This document shows, one piece after another, positions 32,314 to 40,385 of a DNA stretch of 64,000 bases (its first letter is position 1; every line of letters starts with the position of its first letter). The notes under the pieces are model-generated. The model saw only the letters and a list, made by a program, of their open reading frames with translations, made no database searches and was not told the DNA's origin. Source of the DNA: a virus; the IMG/VR virus record IMGVR_UViG_3300022188_000006, positions 1 through 64,000 of that record; one strand, 5' to 3'. A program made the translations under genes and the position numbers.

Positions 32314-33777
32314 CTAACGCGACAGGATGAATACATCGCCTTTCTTCAGCCTTTCCAATCGCACGAGCGCTCCCCCAACTTCTTTCTCGCTAAAACCTCT
32401 CTCGTAGAGCGTACTTGCGAGCTTCTTCTCGTCCAGCCCGCGGACCTTGTCAGAAGTTTCCGGTGACAAAATCTTGCCGCGCATTTCGCTCACGACCATG
32501 GACCAGACGATGTCTTCTGCCGGAATGGTCGGGAAGCTCAAGCTGTTGTCGATCGCTTTCAGATTTTTATCCTTGTCCACCATAACATTGTTCGCGTGAC
32601 GGTCCATATTCCCTATGAGGTAGTCAAGGACGGCTATCTGCTCCATCTGCTTGTATTGTTTCTCCGAAAGACTCTCCGTGATAATAAGCGAACCATACTC
32701 CTCAGCCCATGTACGGCCATGTACAAAATCCTGTGAGGAGCCCTGGTACTTCTTGTCGGGGTCTATTCCCCGACTCTCAGGATTATTACTTGGTAGACTA
32801 AACGTCTTGAGAGCATCTATCACAATCCCTTCATCAGGCGGGTAATCATCAACCAATGTGGTTGCTGGAACTACGTCTAAGTTCATCAAGCTAGCCACCG
32901 CGTATGCGGCTTCTTCCCTGGCAGACAGTGGTATCTCCGGATCAATGTGATCTCTAATACGGTCCGGAAGTTGCGCCAGTATGTCTTGCTTGTAGATAGC
33001 CTTCTGCCCAGATGCCGTCTCGCGTAGGAGAGTAGCCCCCACAGAGCCCTGCTCCCCGTACATACTAACATCAGCCGTGTCTGCCAGGTGTCTGAATCCC
33101 GGAATGCGCTGCATCGCTTCCTTGTCAGCCGAACCCGGCTTGTGCCGTCTCTGCCTGAATTCTTCTCTGACTTTGGCAATGGTATCTGCCACAGCGAATA
33201 GCCTCGCGTAATCGCGTCGGCTTGTTCGCGCCTCCAGCCATTCGACGAACTTGGCAACCTCTTGCTTCCCACCAACCTCTGCTTCCTTGCGCAGTGGTTC
33301 GAGCAACTGCAGACCGTAACTTCCAAGAAATCGCTGGGCAAGGTCTTTGTCGATCTGTTTCAAGCGACTGTGAACCTTGGTCAGTTTATCAAGCAGACGA
33401 GATCCAATACCTAGGGCTCGCTTATGGCTGACCTTTCCGCGCTTCAAACCGGATACGACTTTTTTTAGCAATCTGTTGTAGCGCCGCATCTGCTCCGGAG
33501 CGATCAGACCAGGTTCAGGTTTGCCAGGAAGCGGAACCCATTTTCCTTCCCGTGTCTGGTACTTGCGCTCGCCGGGCCTGTACGGGTACCAACCGTCTTG
33601 CAGCTTGATATGCGGCCCGCTGCGCCACTGCCTGACAGTGAATAGACGAAATCCTTTTCCCGGCTTCGTCTTAGTGCCTGCGGGCTGCATAGGCGGGGTC
33701 ACAGTGGCAACGCCCTGCTTCGCCACCGACATGAATCGGCGCAAGTTCAAAAGGGAAATATTGGACAAGTCACTCAC
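32314..33777 (-). CDS. PI3/4-kinase/HipA-like kinase, array member 4 (most diverged)
   Basis: 487 aa. N-terminal FTVRQWRSGPHIKLQDGWYP, a Lys/Arg-rich helical middle, LLRETASGQKAIYKQD, REEAAYAVASLMNLDVVPA, SSQDFVHG, then IGNMDRHANNVMVD and KAIDNSLSFPT. The catalytic loop NMDRHxxN is closest of the four to classical PI3/4-kinases. The GTG start overlaps the stop of the membrane protein upstream by 8 nt. It is the first kinase in transcription order. Confidence 0.7.
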   Translation of the reverse strand: MSDLSNISLLNLRRFMSVAKQGVATVTPPMQPAGTKTKPGKGFRLFTVRQWRSGPHIKLQDGWYPYRPGERKYQTREGKWVPLPGKPEPGLIAPEQMRRYNRLLKKVVSGLKRGKVSHKRALGIGSRLLDKLTKVHSRLKQIDKDLAQRFLGSYGLQLLEPLRKEAEVGGKQEVAKFVEWLEARTSRRDYARLFAVADTIAKVREEFRQRRHKPGSADKEAMQRIPGFRHLADTADVSMYGEQGSVGATLLRETASGQKAIYKQDILAQLPDRIRDHIDPEIPLSAREEAAYAVASLMNLDVVPATTLVDDYPPDEGIVIDALKTFSLPSNNPESRGIDPDKKYQGSSQDFVHGRTWAEEYGSLIITESLSEKQYKQMEQIAVLDYLIGNMDRHANNVMVDKDKNLKAIDNSLSFPTIPAEDIVWSMVVSEMRGKILSPETSDKVRGLDEKKLASTLYERGFSEKEVGGALVRLERLKKGDVFILSR

Positions 33778-34441
33778 CGCTGATTACCTGTTGCAGCGCC
33801 TCGGCAATAACCTTTACCTCTGTCAGTAGTTCTTCGGAGGTGACGCTGTGTTTGTCCCGCGCATACTTCCTCCAGACCTGAAACAGCCTGAACAGGAGCT
33901 TACCAATGTTCCGGCAAGATTCCTGGGTCCATCCCTCTTTGCGCACGTTCTGGATAACCATGTTCGCGACGAAATCCACATGTTGCTTGAACACGGCGTC
34001 GTCGCGGTCTTGTCCATTGAGAGCCGCCGCGGTGATCGTCCTGACCATCTCCGTGGCTTCAATGACTTCCTCCCGCGTCGATATGGTACCTTGCACCAGT
34101 TTTACCAGCACATCAGCCTCCGTTGCGCTCAGCACATATCCACCGCCGAGATCGAAACTCAGCCAGGTCGGCCTGAATCTCCTAACAAGCATCTTGGTCA
34201 GCTTGTCTGCCACCTCCACGAGCCCCAGGCCGCTCGCCCAGGTCAGTGCGTCGTTGAACTCTATGCCCATGACCGACGCGCAGATCCCGACCACAATCCC
34301 GACCGGAAGCTTCAACACGAAGCCTTTCCAGGTCAAAGGCGCCCGGTTTTTACTCTTGGCCCACCCGAGGAGAGTAGCAGCGACCCCCAGAACGACACCA
34401 CGTCCAAGCGCCCAACCGAGATTGGATGCGGCACCGTCCAT
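33770..34441 (-). CDS. Membrane protein, possibly a holin
   Basis: 223 aa. Two hydrophobic stretches near the N-terminus (GRGVVLGVAATLLGWA and LPVGIVVGICASVMG) precede a long soluble helical domain. This can fit a large holin or a membrane-anchored tail/lysis protein. No endolysin is recognised nearby, so the lysis role is weak inference. AGGG precedes the ATG. Confidence 0.55.
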   Translation of the reverse strand: MDGAASNLGWALGRGVVLGVAATLLGWAKSKNRAPLTWKGFVLKLPVGIVVGICASVMGIEFNDALTWASGLGLVEVADKLTKMLVRRFRPTWLSFDLGGGYVLSATEADVLVKLVQGTISTREEVIEATEMVRTITAAALNGQDRDDAVFKQHVDFVANMVIQNVRKEGWTQESCRNIGKLLFRLFQVWRKYARDKHSVTSEELLTEVKVIAEALQQVISGE

Positions 34442-34450
34442 GCGCTGACC

Positions 34451-34828
34451 CTAGCTTGCTTGAGCGGGCGCTTCCTGAAGTGCCTCACGCACCAGCTTGG
34501 CCAGCGCCACAGGAGAAAAAGGCTTCGGAAGCACACCAGCGACATTGTTGGACGGCAACAGCTTCCGCGTGACCTCCTTCAGCAAGCCGGAAATGATGAT
34601 GGCCCGGGACATGATGCCTTCCTTGCGAAGTTCTCTCAGGAGCTCTATGCCATCGAGCTTGGGCATCATGAAGTCCAAGACAATAAGGTCAGGTTTTTCT
34701 TCCAGCGCATTTGACAGCGCCAGAAAAGCGTCTGTGAATACCTTGACCTCGGTGCCCGGATTAAGCTTGCTGATAACCTTTGCCGCGAGGTCCGCGTGCA
34801 CTTTGTTGTCATCCACGACATAAATCAT
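34451..34828 (-). CDS. Stand-alone CheY-like receiver domain
   Basis: 125 aa. A full receiver fold: acidic pair VVDDN (D6, D7), phosphoacceptor in LIVLDFMMPKLDG (D52), S80 in AIIISG and K102 in LPKPF. No output domain. In bacteria such proteins take phosphate from a histidine kinase on D52 and change binding partners. No histidine kinase is seen in the window. It overlaps the upstream gene stop (ATGA). Unusual in a phage late operon. Confidence 0.85.
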   Translation of the reverse strand: MIYVVDDNKVHADLAAKVISKLNPGTEVKVFTDAFLALSNALEEKPDLIVLDFMMPKLDGIELLRELRKEGIMSRAIIISGLLKEVTRKLLPSNNVAGVLPKPFSPVALAKLVREALQEAPAQAS

Positions 34829-35313
34829 TTTTGTGTCACCGTTTGGCCCTGTACGCGCTTAAACAGGGCGCCATAAAGAAATTCCCTCGAAACCATCGAC
34901 ATCGCCCACAGCATCAGCGACACCGCGATCGCAACGAATCCAGCCTTTACCCAGACGAAAGTACTCCGCGTCGCGGCGTTGAGAGTTTCCCTATCAGCTT
35001 TCCTCCTCACCATGTCTTGCAACATCTCGACGGTCTGAGACATCTCACGAACCTGACTGCAGTAGAGCTTGTTCGTCTCGGAGATCGCCTCAAACGACTC
35101 AAACACCGCTTCCAGCCGCTTCCTTATATCAGGTATCGCATCTTCAGCAACAGCCACAGCATTGGAAGCAGTCTTCGACAGGTTGTCTATCTGCTGAGTG
35201 TGTCGGTCGAGTCGTTCCTTTACCTCCTCAAGGCGTGTACTGTGTTCCCGTAGAGTTCCGACCATGTCCGTATGAAACGGGCATCCTGCGTGTATTTGCG
35301 TTGTGTCTGACAT
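34825..35313 (-). CDS. Coiled-coil protein with C-terminal membrane anchor
   Basis: 162 aa. A long heptad region (residues 18-112, HSTRLEEVKERLDRHTQQID and on) is followed by one transmembrane helix (VKAGFVAIAVSLMLWAMSMV) and a short tail. The layout resembles haemolysin XhlA-like or phage membrane-anchored lysis accessory proteins. Role unknown. Confidence 0.6.
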   Translation of the reverse strand: MSDTTQIHAGCPFHTDMVGTLREHSTRLEEVKERLDRHTQQIDNLSKTASNAVAVAEDAIPDIRKRLEAVFESFEAISETNKLYCSQVREMSQTVEMLQDMVRRKADRETLNAATRSTFVWVKAGFVAIAVSLMLWAMSMVSREFLYGALFKRVQGQTVTQK

Positions 35314-35340
35314 TCCTTGTCATGCCTCACTCTGATGTAT

Positions 35341-35733
35341 TCATCTGGCACGCATCTGCCGCATCTGCTGCTGTCGAAAATCATCCACCTCCGCTTTTCT
35401 CGTCCTCAGCGTATCTTCCAGGGCCTTGAGCGGATCACGCAAAGGATCGTTGACTCTGACCTGAATCTTCTTAGGCTCAATCATGCACGAGAACAGCTTC
35501 TTGTACACCTCCGTCTGGATCTCAAGTTCGACCAGCTTCCGTCTGTTCTCGTACAGGACTTTCCACTGAGCCCGATCCTCGTGGGCCTTCGCCTCCAATC
35601 GGGTAATCTTTCCTTCAACAGACCAAATCCATCCGGCTAACGCTGTAAGGACAATCGGAATCGAAACTAAGAGAGCGTGTCCGAGCTTCCGCTCGAACCA
35701 CGATCTGACAATCGGCGACGTCTCGCTGGCCAT
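35341..35733 (-). CDS. Membrane-anchored coiled-coil protein, 130 aa
   Basis: One N-terminal transmembrane segment (ALLVSIPIVLTALAGWIW), then a charged coiled coil rich in Arg/Glu. i-spanin-like topology is possible and would pair with the lipoprotein at 26124, but they are far apart. ATG at 35733 preferred to the TTG before it. Confidence 0.55.
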   Translation of the reverse strand: MASETSPIVRSWFERKLGHALLVSIPIVLTALAGWIWSVEGKITRLEAKAHEDRAQWKVLYENRRKLVELEIQTEVYKKLFSCMIEPKKIQVRVNDPLRDPLKALEDTLRTRKAEVDDFRQQQMRQMRAR

Positions 35734-35738
35734 CAAAA

Positions 35739-35960
35739 TCAGCTCTTCTTCACCACGGTATTGTCCGTGGTGTTGTAGGCGTAGTTGCTGCTCCCATCGT
35801 CGGCGATGAGGTCGTTCGGAATCTCGCCCGTCTGGCCTTGGCCAAGGGCCTGTCCTTCAGGCAAGTCAGCGCTGACCTGATCGGGCTCCGCGAAGAAGCC
35901 TGCGCCCTTCACGTCACTCGTGCTCGTGTCGTAGATCGGATACCAAAGTGCATCGGACAT
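35739..35960 (-). CDS. 73-aa fibre-array protein, copy 1
   Basis: Begins MSDALWYPIYDTSTSDVKG; acidic, no Cys, ends in VVKKS. Three other copies at 41953, 43798 and 45137 differ by a few residues. All lie directly downstream of members of the fibre array, suggesting a small adaptor, chaperone or capping protein made with each fibre. Strong AAGGAG. Contains a palindrome copy with one mismatch. Confidence 0.7.
   Translation of the reverse strand: MSDALWYPIYDTSTSDVKGAGFFAEPDQVSADLPEGQALGQGQTGEIPNDLIADDGSSNYAYNTTDNTVVKKS
35864..35877. repeat. Dispersed palindrome copy 5, one mismatch
   Basis: AGTCAG-CG-CTGACC in 73-aa gene copy 1, register V-S-A-D. Confidence 0.65.
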
Positions 35961-36035
35961 CGCTAGGACTCCTTAAATTGCTACATTAACAAGGTTCAGA
36001 ACGAACAAGTATATACAATGTAAACAACCGTTGCC

Positions 36036-36797
36036 TTAGATGGCCATACTATATCCTTGAACACGGAGATTTGCTGAGTTGTATGTCGAATTATAGGTTG
36101 TTTGGTATTGAACCGTTGTATCACCGACTGATATTAAAAGACTTCCTAAGGCTCCGCTTCCAGTTTTCTGATCAACATCTTGATGATTGTTGTACGCTAT
36201 CATCCTAGAGGTATTAGGGCTAGAAGACTGTTGAAGAAAGAACCCCCCAGATACAGAACCGGTGCCTCCAGCAGAATCTGTATAGATAATAGCATGAAAT
36301 TCAGCCGCATAAGCTATAGGAGGAACATAGTTTGAAATAGTTACAGAAGTCCAGGAAGTAGTTGCTACACCATGCAGCAGTATAACGGCTGAAAATTGTG
36401 CTTTGTCACCAGATTGTCTAAAGTATCTAAAATTACTGCTCCCGTCGTTCCGCGCTGCTCCCACCAGCCTTTTCTTCGTATAACCAGAAGGCAGGACGGG
36501 ATTAGTCGGAGAAGCAGACAGAAGCCCGGCAGCAGTTTCTGTCGCCGGATTCCAGATCAGATAGATGTAGTACCAAGTGTTCGCGGCCTCGCTACCTGTA
36601 TCCAACCCATTTGCCCCGCTGTTCGTGATGTCAATGGTGACGTCGGAACTCAACGAAATCACGGCACCCCCGTCATCGGTACCGACCGTGCTTCCTGACT
36701 TGACGACAACCTGCGTCGCGGAGCTGCACTCAATGTGCAGGTTCTTCAGCAGACTCTTTATGATCCAGGCATCAACCTGACTAGGAGACAGTCTCAT
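36036..36797 (-). CDS. Fibre-array protein, member 1
   Basis: 253 aa. Conserved N-terminal domain of about 110 residues: HIECSSATQVVVKSGSTVG, then GLDTGSEAANTWYYIYLIW, then LPSGYTKKRLVGA. The C-terminal part is specific to this copy. The end (LRVQGYSMAI) fits the family end pattern G-aromatic-x-hydrophobic. Probably a receptor-binding or fibre-tip protein with a shared trimer/attachment module and variable head. ATG with AGGGG upstream. Confidence 0.7.
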   Translation of the reverse strand: MRLSPSQVDAWIIKSLLKNLHIECSSATQVVVKSGSTVGTDDGGAVISLSSDVTIDITNSGANGLDTGSEAANTWYYIYLIWNPATETAAGLLSASPTNPVLPSGYTKKRLVGAARNDGSSNFRYFRQSGDKAQFSAVILLHGVATTSWTSVTISNYVPPIAYAAEFHAIIYTDSAGGTGSVSGGFFLQQSSSPNTSRMIAYNNHQDVDQKTGSGALGSLLISVGDTTVQYQTTYNSTYNSANLRVQGYSMAI

Positions 36798-36816
36798 TTT
36801 GTTCCCCTTCGCTATC

Positions 36817-37572
36817 CTACAAATCCAGGATAAAACCTACGCAACTTATCAGCGAATTCCAGGTAGCTTGATTACCTGCAAACACAGAAAAAACACCGGA
36901 TTCGTCGGTCATCTGCTCATAATTAACCGATGTGTACTGAACCGCGGAAGAAAAGACATCTGCGTATTGGCGATACAATCCGTTGGAGCCGGCACCTGAC
37001 TTCGCAGAATACGCTGTTCTCATTGTTATGTCGGCACCAGACGTAGGTGCACCTGCATATTGGTACAACCTCAAGGCACGGCCGATCTTAACGGGGTAAA
37101 AAGAAGCTGTGGTAACCTGAGTCCAGGAAGTAGGAATAGAACCGTTGACGAGAGCTATGGGCGTCTCGAACTCTACCAAGCCTCCTATCTGCTTGAAGAA
37201 CAAAAAATCCCCGCCAGAGCTGTTCCGGACAGCACCTACAAGGCGTTTCTGCGTATATCCTGAGGGCATAGTTGGAGCACTGTCAGACAAGGAGAACAAT
37301 CCCGCAACCGTGCCGGTACTAGGATTCTTGATCAGCCAAATATAATACAAAGTCGCAGACGCTTCGCTGCCGGTATCCAGCCCGTTGGCCCCACTATTGG
37401 TTATTGAGATGATGATATCTGAGGCTAGAGAAATCACGGAAGAACCGTCGTCGCTGCCGACCGTACTTCCGGCTTTGATAGTTACCTGCGACACACTGCT
37501 GGTTTCTAGCCGAAGGTTGTGTACCAACCTTTTTGTCAGTGCAACTGCGATTTCATTTGGATACTGAATCAT
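36817..37572 (-). CDS. Fibre-array protein, member 2
   Basis: 251 aa. Shared N-terminal domain (LETSSVSQVTIKAGSTVG ... GLDTGSEASATLYYIWLI ... MPSGYTQKRLVGAVRN), private middle (residues 125-240), end CVGFILDL. AAGGAAGG precedes the ATG. Confidence 0.7.
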   Translation of the reverse strand: MIQYPNEIAVALTKRLVHNLRLETSSVSQVTIKAGSTVGSDDGSSVISLASDIIISITNSGANGLDTGSEASATLYYIWLIKNPSTGTVAGLFSLSDSAPTMPSGYTQKRLVGAVRNSSGGDFLFFKQIGGLVEFETPIALVNGSIPTSWTQVTTASFYPVKIGRALRLYQYAGAPTSGADITMRTAYSAKSGAGSNGLYRQYADVFSSAVQYTSVNYEQMTDESGVFSVFAGNQATWNSLISCVGFILDL

Positions 37573-37583
37573 CTTCGCCTTCC

Positions 37584-37958
37584 TTACAAGTCATTCCTGG
37601 CGTTCTTCCTAGTCGCAATGCGATCCTGCAGTGCCTGGGGCAGATCGCTCATGGCAATCACTCCCTTGGCGACAAGAACGTCAACCAGATCCTCGATCCC
37701 GCGGACCATAGGGATGTCAGTGCTGGTAAGAGTATCCAGTGCCAGGCGCCGGTCATTCTCCGCGGTGTCCAAAACCCACGCACCGGTAGCCTCGTTCCAG
37801 TCACATGGGACGTTGTGCTCCAAGGACTCCTGCGGAGGCGCAACCTCCGTGAAGTTGGAATCGGAAAAATCGTCTTCGACCTGGACACCCCAATCACCGA
37901 CCCTGTAGTAAACGTTATCTTCGGGGCGCCGTGTCTCTTTGTTCCAGACTGTTTTCAT
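37584..37958 (-). CDS. Hypothetical fibre-module protein, 124 aa
   Basis: Starts MKTVWNKETRRPEDNVYYRV; central CDWNEATGAWVLDTAENDR resembles tail-fibre-assembly type proteins, with a helical C-terminal half. It sits among fibre genes and may be a fibre chaperone. No other copy in the window. Confidence 0.55.
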   Translation of the reverse strand: MKTVWNKETRRPEDNVYYRVGDWGVQVEDDFSDSNFTEVAPPQESLEHNVPCDWNEATGAWVLDTAENDRRLALDTLTSTDIPMVRGIEDLVDVLVAKGVIAMSDLPQALQDRIATRKNARNDL

Positions 37959-37982
37959 GACTGACCTCGCTCAGCTCTGCAG

Positions 37983-38729
37983 TTACAGTTTCATCCAGAT
38001 AATGTAGTTGTAAAGCCAGCAAGAAACCGACGACGTGATGTAAAAGGAAAACTGCCGATTTGCATTCAACATCGTCTCTCCTGGCAAGACAGGATCGGTG
38101 GCTTGCTCGTTGTGGCTTAAGGTAACATAGGAATCTCCGGCCCCCACGGATCCGCTTTTTACGTCCGCAACAGCATGGATGTTGACATCCTGACTAGACG
38201 GAGCGCTAGCACCGCTAAAGACTCCGATAGCGTATGCCTTATGAGGAACAACAGGAGATAAGCTATACCAGGTATTTGCGCTTGGAGTACCCGTATAGAT
38301 AGCAAATCCGTTACCGCTATACAGGACTATCTTGTTGCCTTGCTGAACGAAAGCCATGAAATTTCCACTTGAATTGTTGCGGACTGCACTCACAAGACGC
38401 TTTTTGGTGTACCCGGAAGGCATAGCCGGTGACGTGGATGAAGCAGAGAGCAGCCCATCAATTTGACCGTTGCTCTCGTTCCATATCAAGTAAACGTAGT
38501 ACCAAGTGCTGACGGCTTCGGAACCAGTGTCGAGTCCATTCACACCGCTAGTGGTAATGTCGACCGTGACATCTGATGAAAGCTCCATTACAACCGCGCC
38601 GTCGTCCGAACCAACAACCGCGCCCTGTCGAATTGTGACCTGCGTGGCGCTGTCACAGGACACGCGCAGGTCTCGCAGAACCGAGCGTGTCAGCCACGGA
38701 TTATTTTGTGCTGGGGTCAACTGCGTCAT
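37983..38729 (-). CDS. Fibre-array protein, member 3
   Basis: 248 aa. Shared domain (RVSCDSATQVTIRQGAVVG ... GLDTGSEAVSTWYYVYLIW ... MPSGYTKKRLVSAVRN), variable middle, end WLYNYIIWMKL (final motif diverged). The ATG at 38729 has AGGA 6 nt upstream. Confidence 0.7.
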   Translation of the reverse strand: MTQLTPAQNNPWLTRSVLRDLRVSCDSATQVTIRQGAVVGSDDGAVVMELSSDVTVDITTSGVNGLDTGSEAVSTWYYVYLIWNESNGQIDGLLSASSTSPAMPSGYTKKRLVSAVRNNSSGNFMAFVQQGNKIVLYSGNGFAIYTGTPSANTWYSLSPVVPHKAYAIGVFSGASAPSSQDVNIHAVADVKSGSVGAGDSYVTLSHNEQATDPVLPGETMLNANRQFSFYITSSVSCWLYNYIIWMKL

Positions 38730-38765
38730 CACTCTTCCTCATATCAGTCACACAAGACGGCCAAG

Positions 38766-40385
38766 TCAGGTCGTCCCTACGAAGAACCTATTCCAGTCTG
38801 TCAGCACGTCTGTCAAGCCACTGTTAGGATTCGCCTGGAAGATGTTCTGTTCTATAATCACAGGATTGTGCATGTACCCATCCAAATAATTGCTGGCAAG
38901 GCCATTAGTGCCGATATAGAGCTTACCTGTGTAATTCGCCCCGAGGCTCGCAGACATTTGCTGAAAAGCAACTTGCGTACCGTTCAGATAAAGGCCAATC
39001 GTATCGGTGCTCACCTTGTACACATACGCCACATGGTACCACGTGCCGGCGACCATGGACCCGCCAGCTATGTTTATTTTAGTTGTACCGCCAACAACAT
39101 TCCAGAAGGCAAGTTGGTCGCTGCTGTCTTTGTAGAACGTCCATCTGTTGCTGCTGTCCTGTACCTGGCTTATGAATATCTTGCCGGTGCCGATGCTGTT
39201 ACTGGTAAGGTTGACCCAGCAAAACATCGTCCGGTCTTTGCCGCGGCCTAGCATATCCCAATACGGCTGATCCAACACAGCGTTGGCGTACTCGCTGTTT
39301 GACGCATTGAAAGCGAGCGACTTTACGTTGAACTTCACGGTCCCAGCGTAGGTCGTCATCTTCTGTCCAACCACGTGGACAGATTTAGAAAGGTCATAGA
39401 TGTGACCGTAGTTGGCCCCGGGATCCCACAGGCGATAGTCGTCGCCGGAAAGCAACATCCGTAGACCCTGCAGTCTGACAAGTCCGCCCGTTTTGTTTAC
39501 GATGTCCCAGGTACCGCGTGCAGCATCGTAACGCAGACAGACCTGCGACGGCTCAGCAAGCTCGACCCCATAGCCCGGGCCAGAGAGCCACACGCGCGCA
39601 CCGGGATCGGACAACGCAACGGTGATCACCTGCGCCGATTCGTTCTGAACCCAGATCGTCAGACCGTCGTCGGCGGAAGTCGCAGCGGGCAGGGTCAAAG
39701 TCCTGCCAGCGGATGTAGCCCTCGTGTATCTGAACAGGTAACCGTCTTCATAGACAGTGGCAGAGTAATCCGCGGTCAAATCTTTCTGGTACGACCATCC
39801 CTGATAGTCGTTAGTCCCCCCGGTGTCCTTCACCACGTAGAAATCCAGAATGTCGCCGGACTGCGCACCAGAGTTTAGAGTGATTGTACGAGCGTCCGTC
39901 TTTGTATACTCGTTTTCGTCCAAAAGCTGGCCGTTCTTGAAAACGAGTATACCCCGGTTGGTGTCGTAGCTGAGCGTGGCCAGGTTAAAAACCGTCTGGC
40001 TTGCGGTTGCTACCTGTCGTTCAGGAGAAAGAAGCGCACTGGCAATTCCCGAACTGGTATTCACCTCGGTAACAATTTTCCACCCGACAGTGCTATCCAC
40101 ATAGACGAGGATGAACCCACTACCATCCAGGTCGATCACCATGTCCTGGGCCTGGCATTCGATATTCGAACCATTCCTAGCGACCGTAAGCGTGTAAGTC
40201 GTTGCGCGCCTGTTTGCGTCGACAACACCGACTGTGTCGCCTTCTGTCGGCGAGGAGGGAAGCGTGAGCGTAAGGTCAGCGGAAGAAACGAGCAGATATC
40301 CGTAGCCGCTAACAGCCTGAGTGTTCGTCGTAACCTTAACCCAGGCCAATCTGGACCTACCGTAGAGGTTGCTCAACAGGCTCAC
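38766..40385 (-). CDS. Fibre protein with adhesin repeats and LamG/ConA-like lectin domain, A
   Basis: 539 aa. Segments: an N-terminal beta domain (SADLTLTLPSSPTEGD, TVARNGSNIE), an adhesin repeat (VATASQTVFNLATLSYD ... VFKNGQLLDENEYT), a second beta domain (RTLTLPAATSADD) and a C-terminal concanavalin-like domain (MFCWVNLTS, GGSMVAGTWYHVAYVYK, LYLNGTQVAFQQ). This type binds carbohydrate. The GTG start overlaps the stop of its paralog B (GTGA) with GGGAG upstream. Confidence 0.75.
   Translation of the reverse strand: MSLLSNLYGRSRLAWVKVTTNTQAVSGYGYLLVSSADLTLTLPSSPTEGDTVGVVDANRRATTYTLTVARNGSNIECQAQDMVIDLDGSGFILVYVDSTVGWKIVTEVNTSSGIASALLSPERQVATASQTVFNLATLSYDTNRGILVFKNGQLLDENEYTKTDARTITLNSGAQSGDILDFYVVKDTGGTNDYQGWSYQKDLTADYSATVYEDGYLFRYTRATSAGRTLTLPAATSADDGLTIWVQNESAQVITVALSDPGARVWLSGPGYGVELAEPSQVCLRYDAARGTWDIVNKTGGLVRLQGLRMLLSGDDYRLWDPGANYGHIYDLSKSVHVVGQKMTTYAGTVKFNVKSLAFNASNSEYANAVLDQPYWDMLGRGKDRTMFCWVNLTSNSIGTGKIFISQVQDSSNRWTFYKDSSDQLAFWNVVGGTTKINIAGGSMVAGTWYHVAYVYKVSTDTIGLYLNGTQVAFQQMSASLGANYTGKLYIGTNGLASNYLDGYMHNPVIIEQNIFQANPNSGLTDVLTDWNRFFVGTT

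Noticed and set aside
35961-36035. Promoter in the AT-rich gap before the first 73-aa gene
   Set aside because: TATATA-like bases occur, but no -35 box lies at a suitable distance.
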